A DNA stretch of 32,536 nucleotides from Chloroflexota bacterium (GTDB lineage Bacteria; Chloroflexota; UBA6077; FW602-bin22; JAMCWG01), in contig JAMCWG010000030.1 of assembly GCA_023475235.1 (NCBI GenBank), positions 1 to 32,536 of the forward strand, read 5' to 3'. This document shows, piece by piece, positions 24,389 through 32,536 of the stretch. A program made the translations under genes and the position numbers. The notes under the pieces were generated by a model. The model saw only the letters and a list, made by a program, of their open reading frames with translations. It was not told where the DNA came from and did no database searches. Position 1 is the first letter of the stretch; the number at the start of each line of letters is the position of its first letter.

Positions 24389-26053
24389 CTACTCCCACTC
24401 GATTGTGCCGGGCGGCTTGCTGGTTATGTCAAACACCACCCGGTTCACACCGGCCACCTCGTTGACGATGCGGTTCGAAATGGTAGCCAGCAGGTCGTAC
24501 GGCAGCCGCGCCCAGTCGGCAGTCATCCCGTCTTCGCTGGTCACGGCGCGCAGGGCCACCACGTAGCCATAGGTGCGGTAGTCACCCATCACCCCGACGC
24601 TGCGAACGGGGGTGAGCACGGCGAAGCTCTGCCACAGTTGCTTATAGTACAGGCCGGCCCGCTTGATCTCGTCCACCACGATCCAGTCGGCAGCCCGCAG
24701 GATCTCCAGCCGCTCCCGGTTCACCTCGCCGATTATGCGGATGGCCAGGCCAGGCCCGGGGAACGGCTGCCGCCACACCATCTCCTCCGGAAGGCCCAGC
24801 TCCAGTCCCACCGCCCGCACCTCATCTTTGAAGAGGTAGCGCAGCGGCTCCACCAGGCTGAAGCGCAGGTTAGTCGGGAGGCCACCCACATTATGGTGGG
24901 TCTTGATGCGGGCCGCGGCCTTCGTATCGGCGGTCGTGCTCTCGATGACATCCGGGTAGAGGGTCCCCTGTGCCAGGAAGTCCACCGTCCCCAGCTTGCG
25001 GGCCTCCTCCTCGAAGACCTGGATGAACTCGGCCCCGATGAGCCGCCGCTTATGCTCCGGGTCGATGATACCCGACAGGCGCGAGAGAAACCGCTCCGTC
25101 GCATCGACATACACAAGGTTCATCTTCATATTGCGCTGGAAGGTGTTGATGGTCCGCTCGGCCTCTTCCCGGCGCAAGAAGCCGTTGTTGACGAAGATGC
25201 AGGTCAGTTGGTCGCCGACAGCCCGGTGCACCAGCGTGGCTGCAACGGCCGAGTCCACGCCGCCGCTCAAAGCGCACAGCACCCGGCCACCGGCCACCTG
25301 GTCCCGAATGTGCTCCACCGCCTCCGCCACAAAGGAACCGGGCGTCCAGGTGCCCTCGCAGCCGCACACCTCGTAGAGGAAGTTCCGAATGATACTCTTG
25401 CCATCGGGCGTGTGCACTACTTCTGGGTGGAACTGGAGGCCGATGACGCCCCTTCTCCCTATGGCGGCAACGGGAGAGTTGTCGGTATAGGCGAGCACGC
25501 CGAAGCCTTCCGGCACCTCATCGATGCGGTCGCCGTGGCTCATCCAGACAGGAAAGCTGAAAGGCAGCCCTTTGAAGATAGAGCTGGTGACGTCCGTTAA
25601 GTAAAGCGAGGCCCGGCCGTACTCACGCTGGGTGGAGCCGGCCACCTTCCCACCCATCTCGTGGGCCAGGAGCTGCATGCCGTAGCATATGCCGAGCACA
25701 GGCAGGCCGCTTTCGAGGACGTAGTCGGGCAGACTGGGTGCCTCCCGGTCGTACACGCTGGCCGGCCCGCCCGACAGGATGAACCCGCGGGGACGAAGCG
25801 CTGCCACGCGCTCCCGCGGAGCGTCCCACGGGATCAATTCGCAGTACACCCGGCATTCTCGCACTCGCCGGGCGATCAACTGGCTGTACTGCGAACCGAA
25901 GTCGATGACTGCTACCGCCTCTCGGGGCGCGGGCCCTACGTCGACAGATGGATGCTTCGGTCGGGGGACGGCCCGCTCCTCGGCCACTTCCAGGTAGGTC
26001 GAGATCTCGATGTCGTCGGAGACCGATACCCGGTGGGTGTTGGGCTCAGGCAA
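24389..26053 (-). CDS. guaA: GMP synthase (glutamine-hydrolysing)
   Basis: Converts XMP to GMP with glutamine and ATP. 554 residues from TTG 26053, chosen because GGAGGT (26064-26059) is five bases upstream; the longer frame would overlap the preceding gene. Class I amidotransferase domain: [20 protein letters not shown] from about residue 47, [12 protein letters not shown], nucleophile C123 in GICYGMQL, and [12 protein letters not shown]-pyrophosphatase domain: P-loop SGGVDS (263-268), [21 protein letters not shown]. The C-terminal dimerisation domain ends in the hallmark PPGTIEWE. The roughly 45-residue N-terminal extension ([17 protein letters not shown]...) is longer than in most GuaA. 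16 bases after the NYN gene, in one operon with guaB3. Confidence 0.97.
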   Translation of the reverse strand: MPEPNTHRVSVSDDIEISTYLEVAEERAVPRPKHPSVDVGPAPREAVAVIDFGSQYSQLIARRVRECRVYCELIPWDAPRERVAALRPRGFILSGGPASVYDREAPSLPDYVLESGLPVLGICYGMQLLAHEMGGKVAGSTQREYGRASLYLTDVTSSIFKGLPFSFPVWMSHGDRIDEVPEGFGVLAYTDNSPVAAIGRRGVIGLQFHPEVVHTPDGKSIIRNFLYEVCGCEGTWTPGSFVAEAVEHIRDQVAGGRVLCALSGGVDSAVAATLVHRAVGDQLTCIFVNNGFLRREEAERTINTFQRNMKMNLVYVDATERFLSRLSGIIDPEHKRRLIGAEFIQVFEEEARKLGTVDFLAQGTLYPDVIESTTADTKAAARIKTHHNVGGLPTNLRFSLVEPLRYLFKDEVRAVGLELGLPEEMVWRQPFPGPGLAIRIIGEVNRERLEILRAADWIVVDEIKRAGLYYKQLWQSFAVLTPVRSVGVMGDYRTYGYVVALRAVTSEDGMTADWARLPYDLLATISNRIVNEVAGVNRVVFDITSKPPGTIEWE

Positions 26054-26069
26054 GCAGCACCTCCAAGAC

Positions 26070-28313
26070 CTACTCAGCGGCAGGCAGCGACACCCAGACT
26101 GCCGACCCTTCTCGTTGCACCACCAGGTACCCTGCCTGTTGCGCGGCGTCCAGGAAGTCGCCGAACCGGGCAAAGCCGTATTCGCGCTCGTCGAAATGGC
26201 CGAGGGCGCGCATCAGCCGCTGCTTGAGTCCAGGCGCCCGCAGCCGCGGCCGGTCATCGTTGACGTTCTCGGCGACCAGTCTGGCCAGAACCTGGAACGC
26301 CGTCTCGCGTCCCGTTCCCTCCTCCGCTGCCGGCCCGGCTATGGGCTGCGCCTCTGCCAGCACAGGCGCCGGCCCAGCGGCCGGCTCTGCCCGTGCGGGC
26401 GTCGGACCTTCTTCCTGGCCTGCCGGCTGCGGGGAAGCGCCCTCGCCTTCTGCTTCTTCCGCCGCCTGAGCCTCGACGGGAGAGGCCGCCTCAGCCGCAG
26501 GACGGGCCCTCCGGCGCGCCCCTCCGCGGGACCCACGCCGCCGTGACCGGCCATCGCCCCTTTGAGCCGGCTGTTCGGCGGGCTGCTCGCCAGGGGCAGC
26601 CCCCATCGTAGCCGTTGGCTCCTCAGCCGTAGCCGCCTCCGGCCGCGTCTCTTGCGGCACGGTTGGTAGCCCCATCGTGACGCCTTCGACCGCGGCTCGC
26701 TCTGTCTCCGGCTGCGCCAGGGCGGCAGCGGGGAATTCTGGCCCAGCCTCAGGGCCGGCCCTCACCTCATCCTCCACCGGAGTCGGCTCCGCGGCGGCGA
26801 TCGGCTCGCCGAGCAGCGAGACCTCGGGCTCGGCCGAAGGGGCTGCCTCCTGCAACACCCTGGCGACCAGTGGATGCGTTTCCACCAGATGGCACATTCG
26901 GATGCGATGCTTGGTGCCGTTCACATCGATTTCGCGGGGCTCGGCGTCTACCCTCAGTATTCCCTGCTCAACCAGCGCATTGAGCAGATCCCGCGCTTCT
27001 TTCTCGGCCGCCGCTGCCGGCATCGTCTCGCTGAGCATGGTCGACAGGTTGGTCAACACATAGGTGTAGGTCAGCCATCGACTGCGGTTGCGAAGGTCGA
27101 GGATGAAGCGGATCAATTCCAGGGACCGCTCCTCGCTCGGCATCACAGCCCCCGGCTCGGGCGCGGTCGGCCCCAGAGGCTCTGACACCACCGACTCCGG
27201 CCTCGCTTCGGCGGCAGGAGGCGGGGTCAGGGTGCCTGCCTGTGGCTTCGACGCCAGGGTCGCCCAGTGCACGGGGCCCACCCGAATGATGTTTATCAGC
27301 CCGGCCCGCTGTACGGCGTCGAGCAAGTCCTTGAACTTGGTATACCCGTACGCGCGCTCGTTGAAGCCGGGGAAGGCTTGGAGCAACGCATCTTTAATTG
27401 CGGTGGCCCGCACACGCGTCTTTCCCTCGGCGGCCCGCTGCTTGAGCAGATCGACGATGCTGGAGAAGACGACGTTGACGTCCGAAGGTGGTGCGGTATC
27501 CTCTTTAGGCGGTGCTGGCCTGGGGACAGCCTCGACTATGATCGTAGGCTCCGGCACCACCGCCGCGGCGGCAGGGGTCGCTGAAGGGGCGGGCGCCGGG
27601 CGATGCAGGGGGCGCGGCCCGCTCTCTGATCTGGGGGCTGGCTCCGGCCGGGCCTGTCCACGCGCCGGCTGGAGCGGCACGGTGGGCTCGGCAGGGCGTG
27701 CGGAGGACCGCGGCGAGCGGCGGGCTTCGGCGATTGGCTCGCCCAGGGCTTTCTCCCCTCGTGCGCCGTGCCGCTCCCGGCCAACAGCGACGCGGCCGTC
27801 GCCCTCCTCCACAAGACTGCGGTACGAGACAAAGGTATCGGCCATCTCCTTGAGCACGTTGGCAGAAAAGTCGGGCCCGATGACCGTCACGTGTTTGCCA
27901 CGGAGCTGGGCCAGCCTGACCACGGGGATCAGGTCTTTGTCGCCGGTGACAATAACAAAATCGGTAATCAATGGCAGTAGATGCAGTGCCTCTATGCAAT
28001 CTGCCACCATACAGGGATCGGCCAGGCTCTTACTTCGTATGTTCGGAGCGCTGGGGTCAGGCTCGAAGCGAAAGGTAGGGGCATAGGCGGGCTCTACACC
28101 CGCCCGGTAGACAGCCAGCCTCTCGCTGGTCACCGACCACTCGGCATAGGCCTTGGCCACCAGTATGGTGCCGACCTCGCGAGCTTTCTGGACAATCCGT
28201 CCCAGGTCTGGGAGAGCTCCGCCCATATCAGCCGAAGTGCTGATAGCCAAGTTGTCCCAATCGATGAACAGGGCCACATATCGCCGCCCGGTTTCGGTTT
28301 CACATCCATTCAT
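26070..28313 (-). CDS. NYN-domain RNase-like protein with two OST-HTH/LOTUS domains
   Basis: About 747 residues from ATG 28313, preferred over GTG 28331 because GAGGA lies between them. Residues 12-170: NYN/LabA-type PIN-fold nuclease domain with acidic residues D18 and D20 (FIDWDN), D105, and D125/D127 ([11 protein letters not shown]). A Pro/Arg/Ala linker follows. About 279-353: LOTUS domain ([37 protein letters not shown]). About 396-484: helical winged-helix-like domain. Then a long acidic/Ala-rich linker with an Arg/Gly patch near 585-605 ([17 protein letters not shown]). About 671-747: second LOTUS domain ([22 protein letters not shown]). LOTUS domains bind RNA, so an RNA-directed nuclease is expected. 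It lies between guaB3 and guaA in the same operon. Confidence 0.88.
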   Translation of the reverse strand: MNGCETETGRRYVALFIDWDNLAISTSADMGGALPDLGRIVQKAREVGTILVAKAYAEWSVTSERLAVYRAGVEPAYAPTFRFEPDPSAPNIRSKSLADPCMVADCIEALHLLPLITDFVIVTGDKDLIPVVRLAQLRGKHVTVIGPDFSANVLKEMADTFVSYRSLVEEGDGRVAVGRERHGARGEKALGEPIAEARRSPRSSARPAEPTVPLQPARGQARPEPAPRSESGPRPLHRPAPAPSATPAAAAVVPEPTIIVEAVPRPAPPKEDTAPPSDVNVVFSSIVDLLKQRAAEGKTRVRATAIKDALLQAFPGFNERAYGYTKFKDLLDAVQRAGLINIIRVGPVHWATLASKPQAGTLTPPPAAEARPESVVSEPLGPTAPEPGAVMPSEERSLELIRFILDLRNRSRWLTYTYVLTNLSTMLSETMPAAAAEKEARDLLNALVEQGILRVDAEPREIDVNGTKHRIRMCHLVETHPLVARVLQEAAPSAEPEVSLLGEPIAAAEPTPVEDEVRAGPEAGPEFPAAALAQPETERAAVEGVTMGLPTVPQETRPEAATAEEPTATMGAAPGEQPAEQPAQRGDGRSRRRGSRGGARRRARPAAEAASPVEAQAAEEAEGEGASPQPAGQEEGPTPARAEPAAGPAPVLAEAQPIAGPAAEEGTGRETAFQVLARLVAENVNDDRPRLRAPGLKQRLMRALGHFDEREYGFARFGDFLDAAQQAGYLVVQREGSAVWVSLPAAE

Positions 28314-28346
28314 TAAGTTGTTTTTCCTCACTGTAAATATGGCGGT

Positions 28347-29480
28347 CTAGCCGCCACGTAGTTGCCAGATCTTTCCTTCGGTGCGGAAAGCGGGGGCGAT
28401 CACCATCTCCGTTCGCTGCATTTCCCGGAGATTGGCCGCTCCGCACACTCCCATACTGGTGCGCAACGCGCCGATCAAGTTCTGCGTGCCATCAGTACGG
28501 GAAGTGGGGCCGAAGAGTATCTGCTGTAGGGTACCTGTGCGCCCGGTCCGAATGCGGGTGCCGCGCGGCAAGTTGGCGTGGGGGGTAGCCATTCCCCATT
28601 GGAACCCCTGTCCAGGCGCTTCCTCCGCCTGGGCAAAGGCAGAGCCCAGCATCACCGCATCAGCTCCGCTGGCGAAGGCCTTGCAAACGTCGCCTCCCGT
28701 TCGCATTCCCCCGTCTGTGATAATGGCCACATAACGCCCGGTCCGAGTGTAGTAGTCTTCACGTGCGGCCGCGGCGTCGATGGTGGCAGTGACCTGGGGC
28801 ACGCCCACCCCCAAGACTTCACGACTGGTGCAGGCGGCACCCGGCCCCACGCCGATCAGCAGGCCCGCTGCCCCTGCCTCCATAAGCTCGCTCGCTGCCT
28901 GATAGCTCACACAATTGCCAACGATCACCGGCAAGCCCATCTCTTTGCAGAACTGCTGGAACGAAAGCTCGGGCATCCGCCGGGACACGTGCCGGGCACT
29001 GGTGACGGTAGATTGCACGACGAAGATATCCACGCCGGCCTCTTTGGCGATCGGGCCGTACTGGCGGGCGTTCATCGGGATAGTGGAGGCAGCGACCACT
29101 ACCCCGCGTTTCTTGATGGACTGGATACGTTCCCCGATCAGATCGGGCTTCACCGGTCCCTGGTATAGCTTCTGGAGCACGGCGGTGGCTTGTTCCTGAG
29201 GCGCCGCCGCAATCTCGGCGAAAGCACCCATCGGGTCGGCGAATTTGGTCTGTAGCCCATCAAGGTTGAGCACGGCCAGCCCGCCCATCTTGCCGAGCGA
29301 GACGGCGAAGGTGGGGTCTACCACGGCATCCATAGCAGCGGCCATAACCGGTAGTGCGAACTTCAGATCACCAATCGACCACGAGATATCCACCTCGTCG
29401 GGGTTTATGGTGACGGCACCCGGCACAAGGGCTACTTCGTCGAATGTATAGGATCGCCGCAGTTCTTTTCTTGTCGCCAT
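28347..29480 (-). CDS. guaB3: GuaB3 family IMP dehydrogenase-related protein
   Basis: 377 residues, the length of GuaB3 proteins, about 110 shorter than standard IMPDH because the CBS domain pair is absent. Barrel motifs: [42 protein letters not shown], the loop cysteine C217 in [12 protein letters not shown] (IMP-binding, thioimidate-forming position), [16 protein letters not shown], and the C-terminal [12 protein letters not shown]. Expected to oxidise IMP to XMP with NAD, or to act in a related IMP/GMP reaction. AGGAAGAG sits just before ATG 29480. First gene of the operon with NYN-LOTUS (33-base gap) and guaA; no full-length guaB is in the window. Expressed from the promoter at 29657-29685 through a structured leader. 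Confidence 0.92.
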   Translation of the reverse strand: MATRKELRRSYTFDEVALVPGAVTINPDEVDISWSIGDLKFALPVMAAAMDAVVDPTFAVSLGKMGGLAVLNLDGLQTKFADPMGAFAEIAAAPQEQATAVLQKLYQGPVKPDLIGERIQSIKKRGVVVAASTIPMNARQYGPIAKEAGVDIFVVQSTVTSARHVSRRMPELSFQQFCKEMGLPVIVGNCVSYQAASELMEAGAAGLLIGVGPGAACTSREVLGVGVPQVTATIDAAAAREDYYTRTGRYVAIITDGGMRTGGDVCKAFASGADAVMLGSAFAQAEEAPGQGFQWGMATPHANLPRGTRIRTGRTGTLQQILFGPTSRTDGTQNLIGALRTSMGVCGAANLREMQRTEMVIAPAFRTEGKIWQLRGG

Positions 29481-29516
29481 CTCTTCCTCGCTGCTTGCGG
29501 TGCTGGGTGATACCTA

Positions 29517-29584
29517 CAAAAATTGCTCAGTCACACGTCCTCAAGCCCAGGGTTCCGGACCGAAGGACTTCGCTCTGAGCAATT
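29517..29584 (-). terminator. Terminator-like long hairpin in the guaB3 leader (candidate attenuator)
   Basis: In transcript sense AATTGCTCAG (29584-29575) pairs perfectly with CTGAGCAATT (29530-29521), enclosing 44 bases that can fold further, and is followed by three more T, giving a run of five. It lies between the predicted transcription start (about 29650) and the guaB3 start, so termination here would lower expression of the purine operon. Confidence 0.5.
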
Positions 29585-29620
29585 AGCCAGCGGCCAAAGG
29601 CCATTTGCGTACAAACCGCT

Positions 29621-29632
29621 TTGCCGCGGCAA
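29621..29632. promoter_or_regulatory. Perfect palindrome in the early guaB3 leader
   Basis: TTGCCGCGGCAA is a perfect 12-base palindrome about 20-30 bases past the predicted start. A second dyad GGCCAAAGGCC is at 29592-29602. Either may be a repressor site or an RNA hairpin. Confidence 0.4.
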
Positions 29633-29656
29633 GGCATCACCAGCGCACTTTTTACG

Positions 29657-29685
29657 ACTATAGCACCAATCCGGGCGTATGTCAA
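29657..29685 (-). promoter_or_regulatory. Consensus promoter of the guaB3 - NYN - guaA operon
   Basis: Minus-strand TTGACA (29685-29680), 17-base spacer, TATAGT (29662-29657). Leader length to guaB3 is about 170 bases. The remaining gap up to 29832 shows no gene and no clear terminator for the metalloprotease gene. Confidence 0.75.
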
Positions 29686-29832
29686 GATTATTGTCATCTT
29701 CCGAGGCGGCAATCGGAGCGGCAACTCCTGAATCAGGGGCGACCATCGGCTTACCGGCAGGTCAGGAATCTTTGCTTGCCGGGAGTGCCATCGGCAACGC
29801 TGGTGAACCGGGCCTCCAGCACCCATCCGCTC

Positions 29833-31536
29833 TCACTCCATCGCCTCGAAGATCTTGGGGGCATACTCCCGCAACGTCATTCCCGACGTTTCGTACGCCT
29901 TCAATTGCTCCACGAAAGGGCCCACCAGGAAGAACCCCCGTTCCATGTCCGCCTTGCGCATCGCCTCGCCGGTGCCCGGCGTAGGCGTGCTCAAGTCCGC
30001 CACCCGTACGGTCACCGCCCGCACCAGGCATTCGGCCACAAAAGTCGCCCAGTCCCGGTAATACCTTTTCACCTCGGCGGGTGCCGCCCGGAAAAGGGCG
30101 CGCTTGCTCTCAACCAGGTCCAGGTTCTCCTCCACGACCGGATTGACCACCGAATGGGCGACCTCGTGACGAAAGGTGTTGATATGCGAAGTCGCGCCGA
30201 AGGAAGGTCCTTCCATGATGTAGCGCTTGTCGTCCAGCTTGGAGGTGCTGGCCCGGCCATAAGCCTCCAGATAATTGGGAACGTAGACGTAGGACTGCGC
30301 CGGCAGGCTCGGCCACTGGCTGTAGTCGAACACTTCCTGGGCAGGCGTGACAAAGCGCGGCATGATGTCCCTCAGGTGGGCCTGGACCTCGCTCTTGTTG
30401 GCATCCCACAGGGCGCCGATCCTCGCCTTGGTGTAGAACTCGTTCAAGAGTGGAGCCGTCCCCTGCAGCGCCGCCGGCGTGTTATCGGTCTCTGCGAAGG
30501 GACCGGAGCCGCTCAGCGCCATCGCGTAGCTCCCGAAGGTGCTGAATAGCACGTTCGGGAGCTGCTGGTAGTAAGTCCTGACCCGGTCCAACAAGCCTCT
30601 GTCTTGAGTGGCGGCTACTGCCTCGCGGACGCGTTGCCGCATGGTGCTGAACCCTCGCGCGTTGTCGTCATCGTAGCCGCCTGCGTTCATCAGCGCGTAG
30701 ACCACGAACACTTTCTTGGCGGCATCCAGGTCATCCTGTACCACGGGCACCGGCGGCAATGGCGACGTCATGGTGATGTTCCCGCGGCTGCGGGTGGTAG
30801 CGGTCATCTGCACCAGCGCCGCCTTGGGAAGAAGCCCCGCATCCTTGGCGATATCGCCTCCCAGGGCGAAGGTGACCTCGCCGCTCTTGGCCCACGGCTT
30901 GTCCACCAGCCACTGCTGCAGCACCACCCGCTGCGCCCGCAGCACCAGCGCATCGCCAACCTGAGTGACATCGGCCACGGGCAGGCCGTTCATATCCACC
31001 GGGTCGCCCGCCACCCCGTAATAGGCGCTTCCTAAGTCGGGGTACTGCTCGAGCACCGCCAGGTGCTGTTGCCTCACCTGGTCCCACGGAAGGCCGGCGT
31101 CATTCCAGGTCTTGGGGCGCGGCGTCTGGCGCGTATTCTGCAGCCACTCGTCCTTCCCGGCCTGGGAGAGCAGGTCGAACACGTTAACGAACGTCACCGC
31201 GTTCGCCTCCGGCCGCCACTGGAAGACTACCCGTTGCATAGCCTGGCAGACGAAGCCGTCGCACTGGAACCGTCGGGAGACCGGGTAGCCGACGCTCACC
31301 GCGCCGCCCAGCCGCTGAAACTCGCTCCAGAAGCTTACGCCGTAGTCGTCGGTGACGCTGAAGCCGCGGCCGACGCCGTCTCCGGTCTGCGTGAAGAACC
31401 AGCCGTTGGGAATGGCCCAGTCCTGGGAGCCAGCAGCGGCGGTGTCCGCGAAGACACCACCCAGCAGGGACAATACAAGGCCGAGGACTACGAGGACCTG
31501 AAGAGCTCTGCCGGCCTGCCTTGAAGTGTGTGACAC
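29833..31536 (-). CDS. Secreted HExxH metalloprotease-like protein (DUF4932-like)
   Basis: 567 residues from GTG 31536, preceded by GGGAGGAG; the open frame extends upstream without a better start. A signal peptide is clear (ALQVLVVLGLVLSLLGG, then ADTAAAGS), so export is expected. Residues about 40-150 form a domain with GWFFTQTGDGVGRGFSV, GYPVSRRFQCDGFVCQAMQRVVFQWRPE, a pattern I associate with exported Chloroflexota proteins. The C-terminal part has H457-E-V-A-H461 in NTFRHEVAHSVVNPVVEENLDLVE, a zinc-protease motif resembling DUF4932 peptidases; the third ligand may be a downstream Glu. The middle part (DVTQVGDALVLRAQRVVLQQW) is unassigned. Divergent from a GT39 gene. Substrate unknown. 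Confidence 0.8.
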   Translation of the reverse strand: MSHTSRQAGRALQVLVVLGLVLSLLGGVFADTAAAGSQDWAIPNGWFFTQTGDGVGRGFSVTDDYGVSFWSEFQRLGGAVSVGYPVSRRFQCDGFVCQAMQRVVFQWRPEANAVTFVNVFDLLSQAGKDEWLQNTRQTPRPKTWNDAGLPWDQVRQQHLAVLEQYPDLGSAYYGVAGDPVDMNGLPVADVTQVGDALVLRAQRVVLQQWLVDKPWAKSGEVTFALGGDIAKDAGLLPKAALVQMTATTRSRGNITMTSPLPPVPVVQDDLDAAKKVFVVYALMNAGGYDDDNARGFSTMRQRVREAVAATQDRGLLDRVRTYYQQLPNVLFSTFGSYAMALSGSGPFAETDNTPAALQGTAPLLNEFYTKARIGALWDANKSEVQAHLRDIMPRFVTPAQEVFDYSQWPSLPAQSYVYVPNYLEAYGRASTSKLDDKRYIMEGPSFGATSHINTFRHEVAHSVVNPVVEENLDLVESKRALFRAAPAEVKRYYRDWATFVAECLVRAVTVRVADLSTPTPGTGEAMRKADMERGFFLVGPFVEQLKAYETSGMTLREYAPKIFEAME

Positions 31537-31587
31537 ATGCTCCTCCCGACGCGGTGCCTGAGCGCTTCCGGGCGCACCATCAGGTTC

Positions 31588-31596
31588 ATTATAGCA
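31588..31596 (-). promoter_or_regulatory. Extended -10 promoter of the metalloprotease gene
   Basis: Minus-strand TGC-TATAAT (31596-31588): perfect -10 with the TGn extension. No good -35 was found, as is usual for this class. Leader about 45 bases. Confidence 0.5.
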
Positions 31597-31622
31597 CCAA
31601 AACAAAATGGCGACGCCACGCC

Positions 31623-31651
31623 TTGACGCACCCCGACGCAGCCGATACACT
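31623..31651 (+). promoter_or_regulatory. Probable promoter of the terminal GT39 gene
   Basis: TTGACG (31623-31628), 17-base spacer, TACACT (31646-31651). Five and four matches to consensus; start near 31658. Confidence 0.4.
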
Positions 31652-31684
31652 GAGCGCCAGCGTCACCGGACTCAAGGGGTAACA

Positions 31685-32536
31685 ATGAGGCGGACAGATC
31701 GTAGGACCGGCGTCGACCTGGCGCTGCTCGGACTGATAGTCCTGGTAGGGGCTGCGCTCCGGCTGCTCTGGCTGGACCGGTACCCCGTCGGCTGGCACCA
31801 CGACGAGGCGTTGATGGGCGTGATGGCCGGCCAGGTGTACCAGGGGGTGAACCGGCCCATCTTCTTCGCGTCGTACCTGGGCCAGGAGCCGCTCTACCTC
31901 TACCTGACCGCCGGGATGATGGCGCTGATGGGCGGCAATATGGACATCTTGCCCGTCCGCCTCACCTCGGCCCTGATCGGCCTGGCCACCATACCAATGA
32001 CCTATCTGCTGTGCAGGGAGCTGTTCGGCCGCCGGGTAGGGCTGGTCGGTGCGGCCCTCCTCTCTTTTTCCTTCTGGCAGGTTATGTCCAGTCGTGACGG
32101 CTACCGGTCGATCACCTTGCCGCTGCTGGCCAGCCTCGCCGTGTACTTGTACTGGCGGGCGCGGCGCTCGCCCTCGTGGGGGGCGCACCTCCTGGCCGGG
32201 GTGGCGATCGGCGGCAGTTGGTACACCTACCTGGCAGGAAGGGCCTTCCCGCTGGTGTTTGGGGCCCACGGGGCCTGGGCAGCCCTCTGGCACAGGTCGC
32301 CAGCGCGCTACAGGCTATGGCACGGCGCGCTGTCGGCCGCCGCGGCCGCCATCGCCGTTTTGCCGCTGGCCTACTTCTGGGCCACCAACCCCGGCACCTT
32401 CGGCGCGCGAATGGGCCAGATCTTCTTCTGGGGTGCCGAGCCGGCCAAGGGCGGGCCTCTGGTCGTCCTGGGCGGCAACACCACCAAGCTGCTGGGCATC
32501 TTCACCATTTACGGCGAGCCCCTGTGGCGCTACAAC
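31685..32536 (+). CDS. GT39/PMT-family membrane glycosyltransferase, N-terminal part (3' cut by window)
   Basis: 284 residues are present and the frame runs off the end of the window. AAGGGG (31674-31679) is five bases before ATG 31685. First helix LALLGLIVLVGAALRLLW, then RYPVGWHHDEALMG with the D40-E41 catalytic-type pair, FFASYLGQEPLYLYLTAGMMAL, and VMSSRDGYRSITLPLLASL, which parallel the GT39 gene at 14000-16843 (HYDEA, AAREPFFVYLV, GRLAFRAITVPLM). It should transfer a polyprenyl-phosphate-linked sugar outside the membrane. Divergent from the metalloprotease gene. Confidence 0.88.
   Translation, partial: MRRTDRRTGVDLALLGLIVLVGAALRLLWLDRYPVGWHHDEALMGVMAGQVYQGVNRPIFFASYLGQEPLYLYLTAGMMALMGGNMDILPVRLTSALIGLATIPMTYLLCRELFGRRVGLVGAALLSFSFWQVMSSRDGYRSITLPLLASLAVYLYWRARRSPSWGAHLLAGVAIGGSWYTYLAGRAFPLVFGAHGAWAALWHRSPARYRLWHGALSAAAAAIAVLPLAYFWATNPGTFGARMGQIFFWGAEPAKGGPLVVLGGNTTKLLGIFTIYGEPLWRYN

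Noticed and set aside
24638-25600. Open frame of 320 codons on the plus strand
   Set aside because: Antisense to guaA, which is conserved throughout; low-complexity shadow product.
29531-29580. Plus-strand AGGGTTCCGGACCGAAGGAC reminiscent of part of a guanidine-I (ykkC) riboswitch
   Set aside because: The rest of that consensus is absent and no plus-strand gene follows for about 2 kb; the region is better read as the minus-strand guaB3 leader.
1-32536. tRNA, rRNA, CRISPR arrays, insertion sequences, prophage genes
   Set aside because: No T-loop/anticodon pattern, rRNA block, regularly spaced repeats, transposase or integrase motif was seen in reading both strands.

Overview
The window is GC-rich, dense bacterial DNA that looks like a chromosome fragment of a Chloroflexota (Chloroflexi) member. 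This is an inference from gene content: several GT-C/PMT-type membrane glycosyltransferases (one with tandem C-terminal beta-sandwich repeats), a lipoprotein with an Ala/Pro/Thr linker, a YfhO protein, a CBS-less GuaB3, and a secreted protein whose N-terminal domain is, from memory, typical of that phylum. GTG and TTG starts are common. No rRNA, tRNA, CRISPR array, IS element or phage gene was recognised. Genes at both ends are cut by the window.

Layout. 1-603: tail of a spermidine-synthase-like protein. 797-1549 (-): a fumarylacetoacetate-hydrolase-family enzyme, divergent from the next block through a region whose two -35 boxes form one palindrome. 1758-13043 (+): eight tightly packed genes (GT2, SDR epimerase, DegT aminotransferase, methyltransferase, membrane-anchored clan-D glycosidase, small four-helix transporter, YfhO protein, second GT-C-like protein). 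The set resembles the Arn pathway in logic: make an amino sugar, load it on a polyprenyl carrier, flip it, transfer it. 13064-13981 (+): three small genes of unknown function behind a near-perfect sigma-70 promoter. 14000-16843 (-): a GT39 protein.

16844-17476 is a gene-free stretch holding a consensus promoter followed by an intrinsic terminator, a candidate small or leader RNA. 17477-20357 (+): an orphan family-5 solute-binding lipoprotein with an enolase-superfamily enzyme. 20521-21323 (+): glutaredoxin plus ferredoxin:disulfide-reductase-like protein with a rubredoxin domain. 21548-22632 (+): a two-gene cassette of visibly lower G+C, a ClpP/SppA-fold SDH_sah protease-like protein and a 61-residue basic protein, closed by a strong terminator. 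22739-24100 (-): class III aminotransferase.

24389-29480 (-): a purine operon, guaB3 - NYN/LOTUS RNase-like gene - guaA, expressed from a consensus promoter with a leader containing a terminator-like structure before guaB3. 29833-31536 (-): secreted HExxH metalloprotease-like protein, divergent from a partial GT39 gene (31685-end). The best candidates for something undescribed are the SDH_sah/basic-protein cassette, the NYN-LOTUS protein inside the GMP operon together with its leader, and the Arn-like cluster with an SDR that lacks the catalytic tyrosine.
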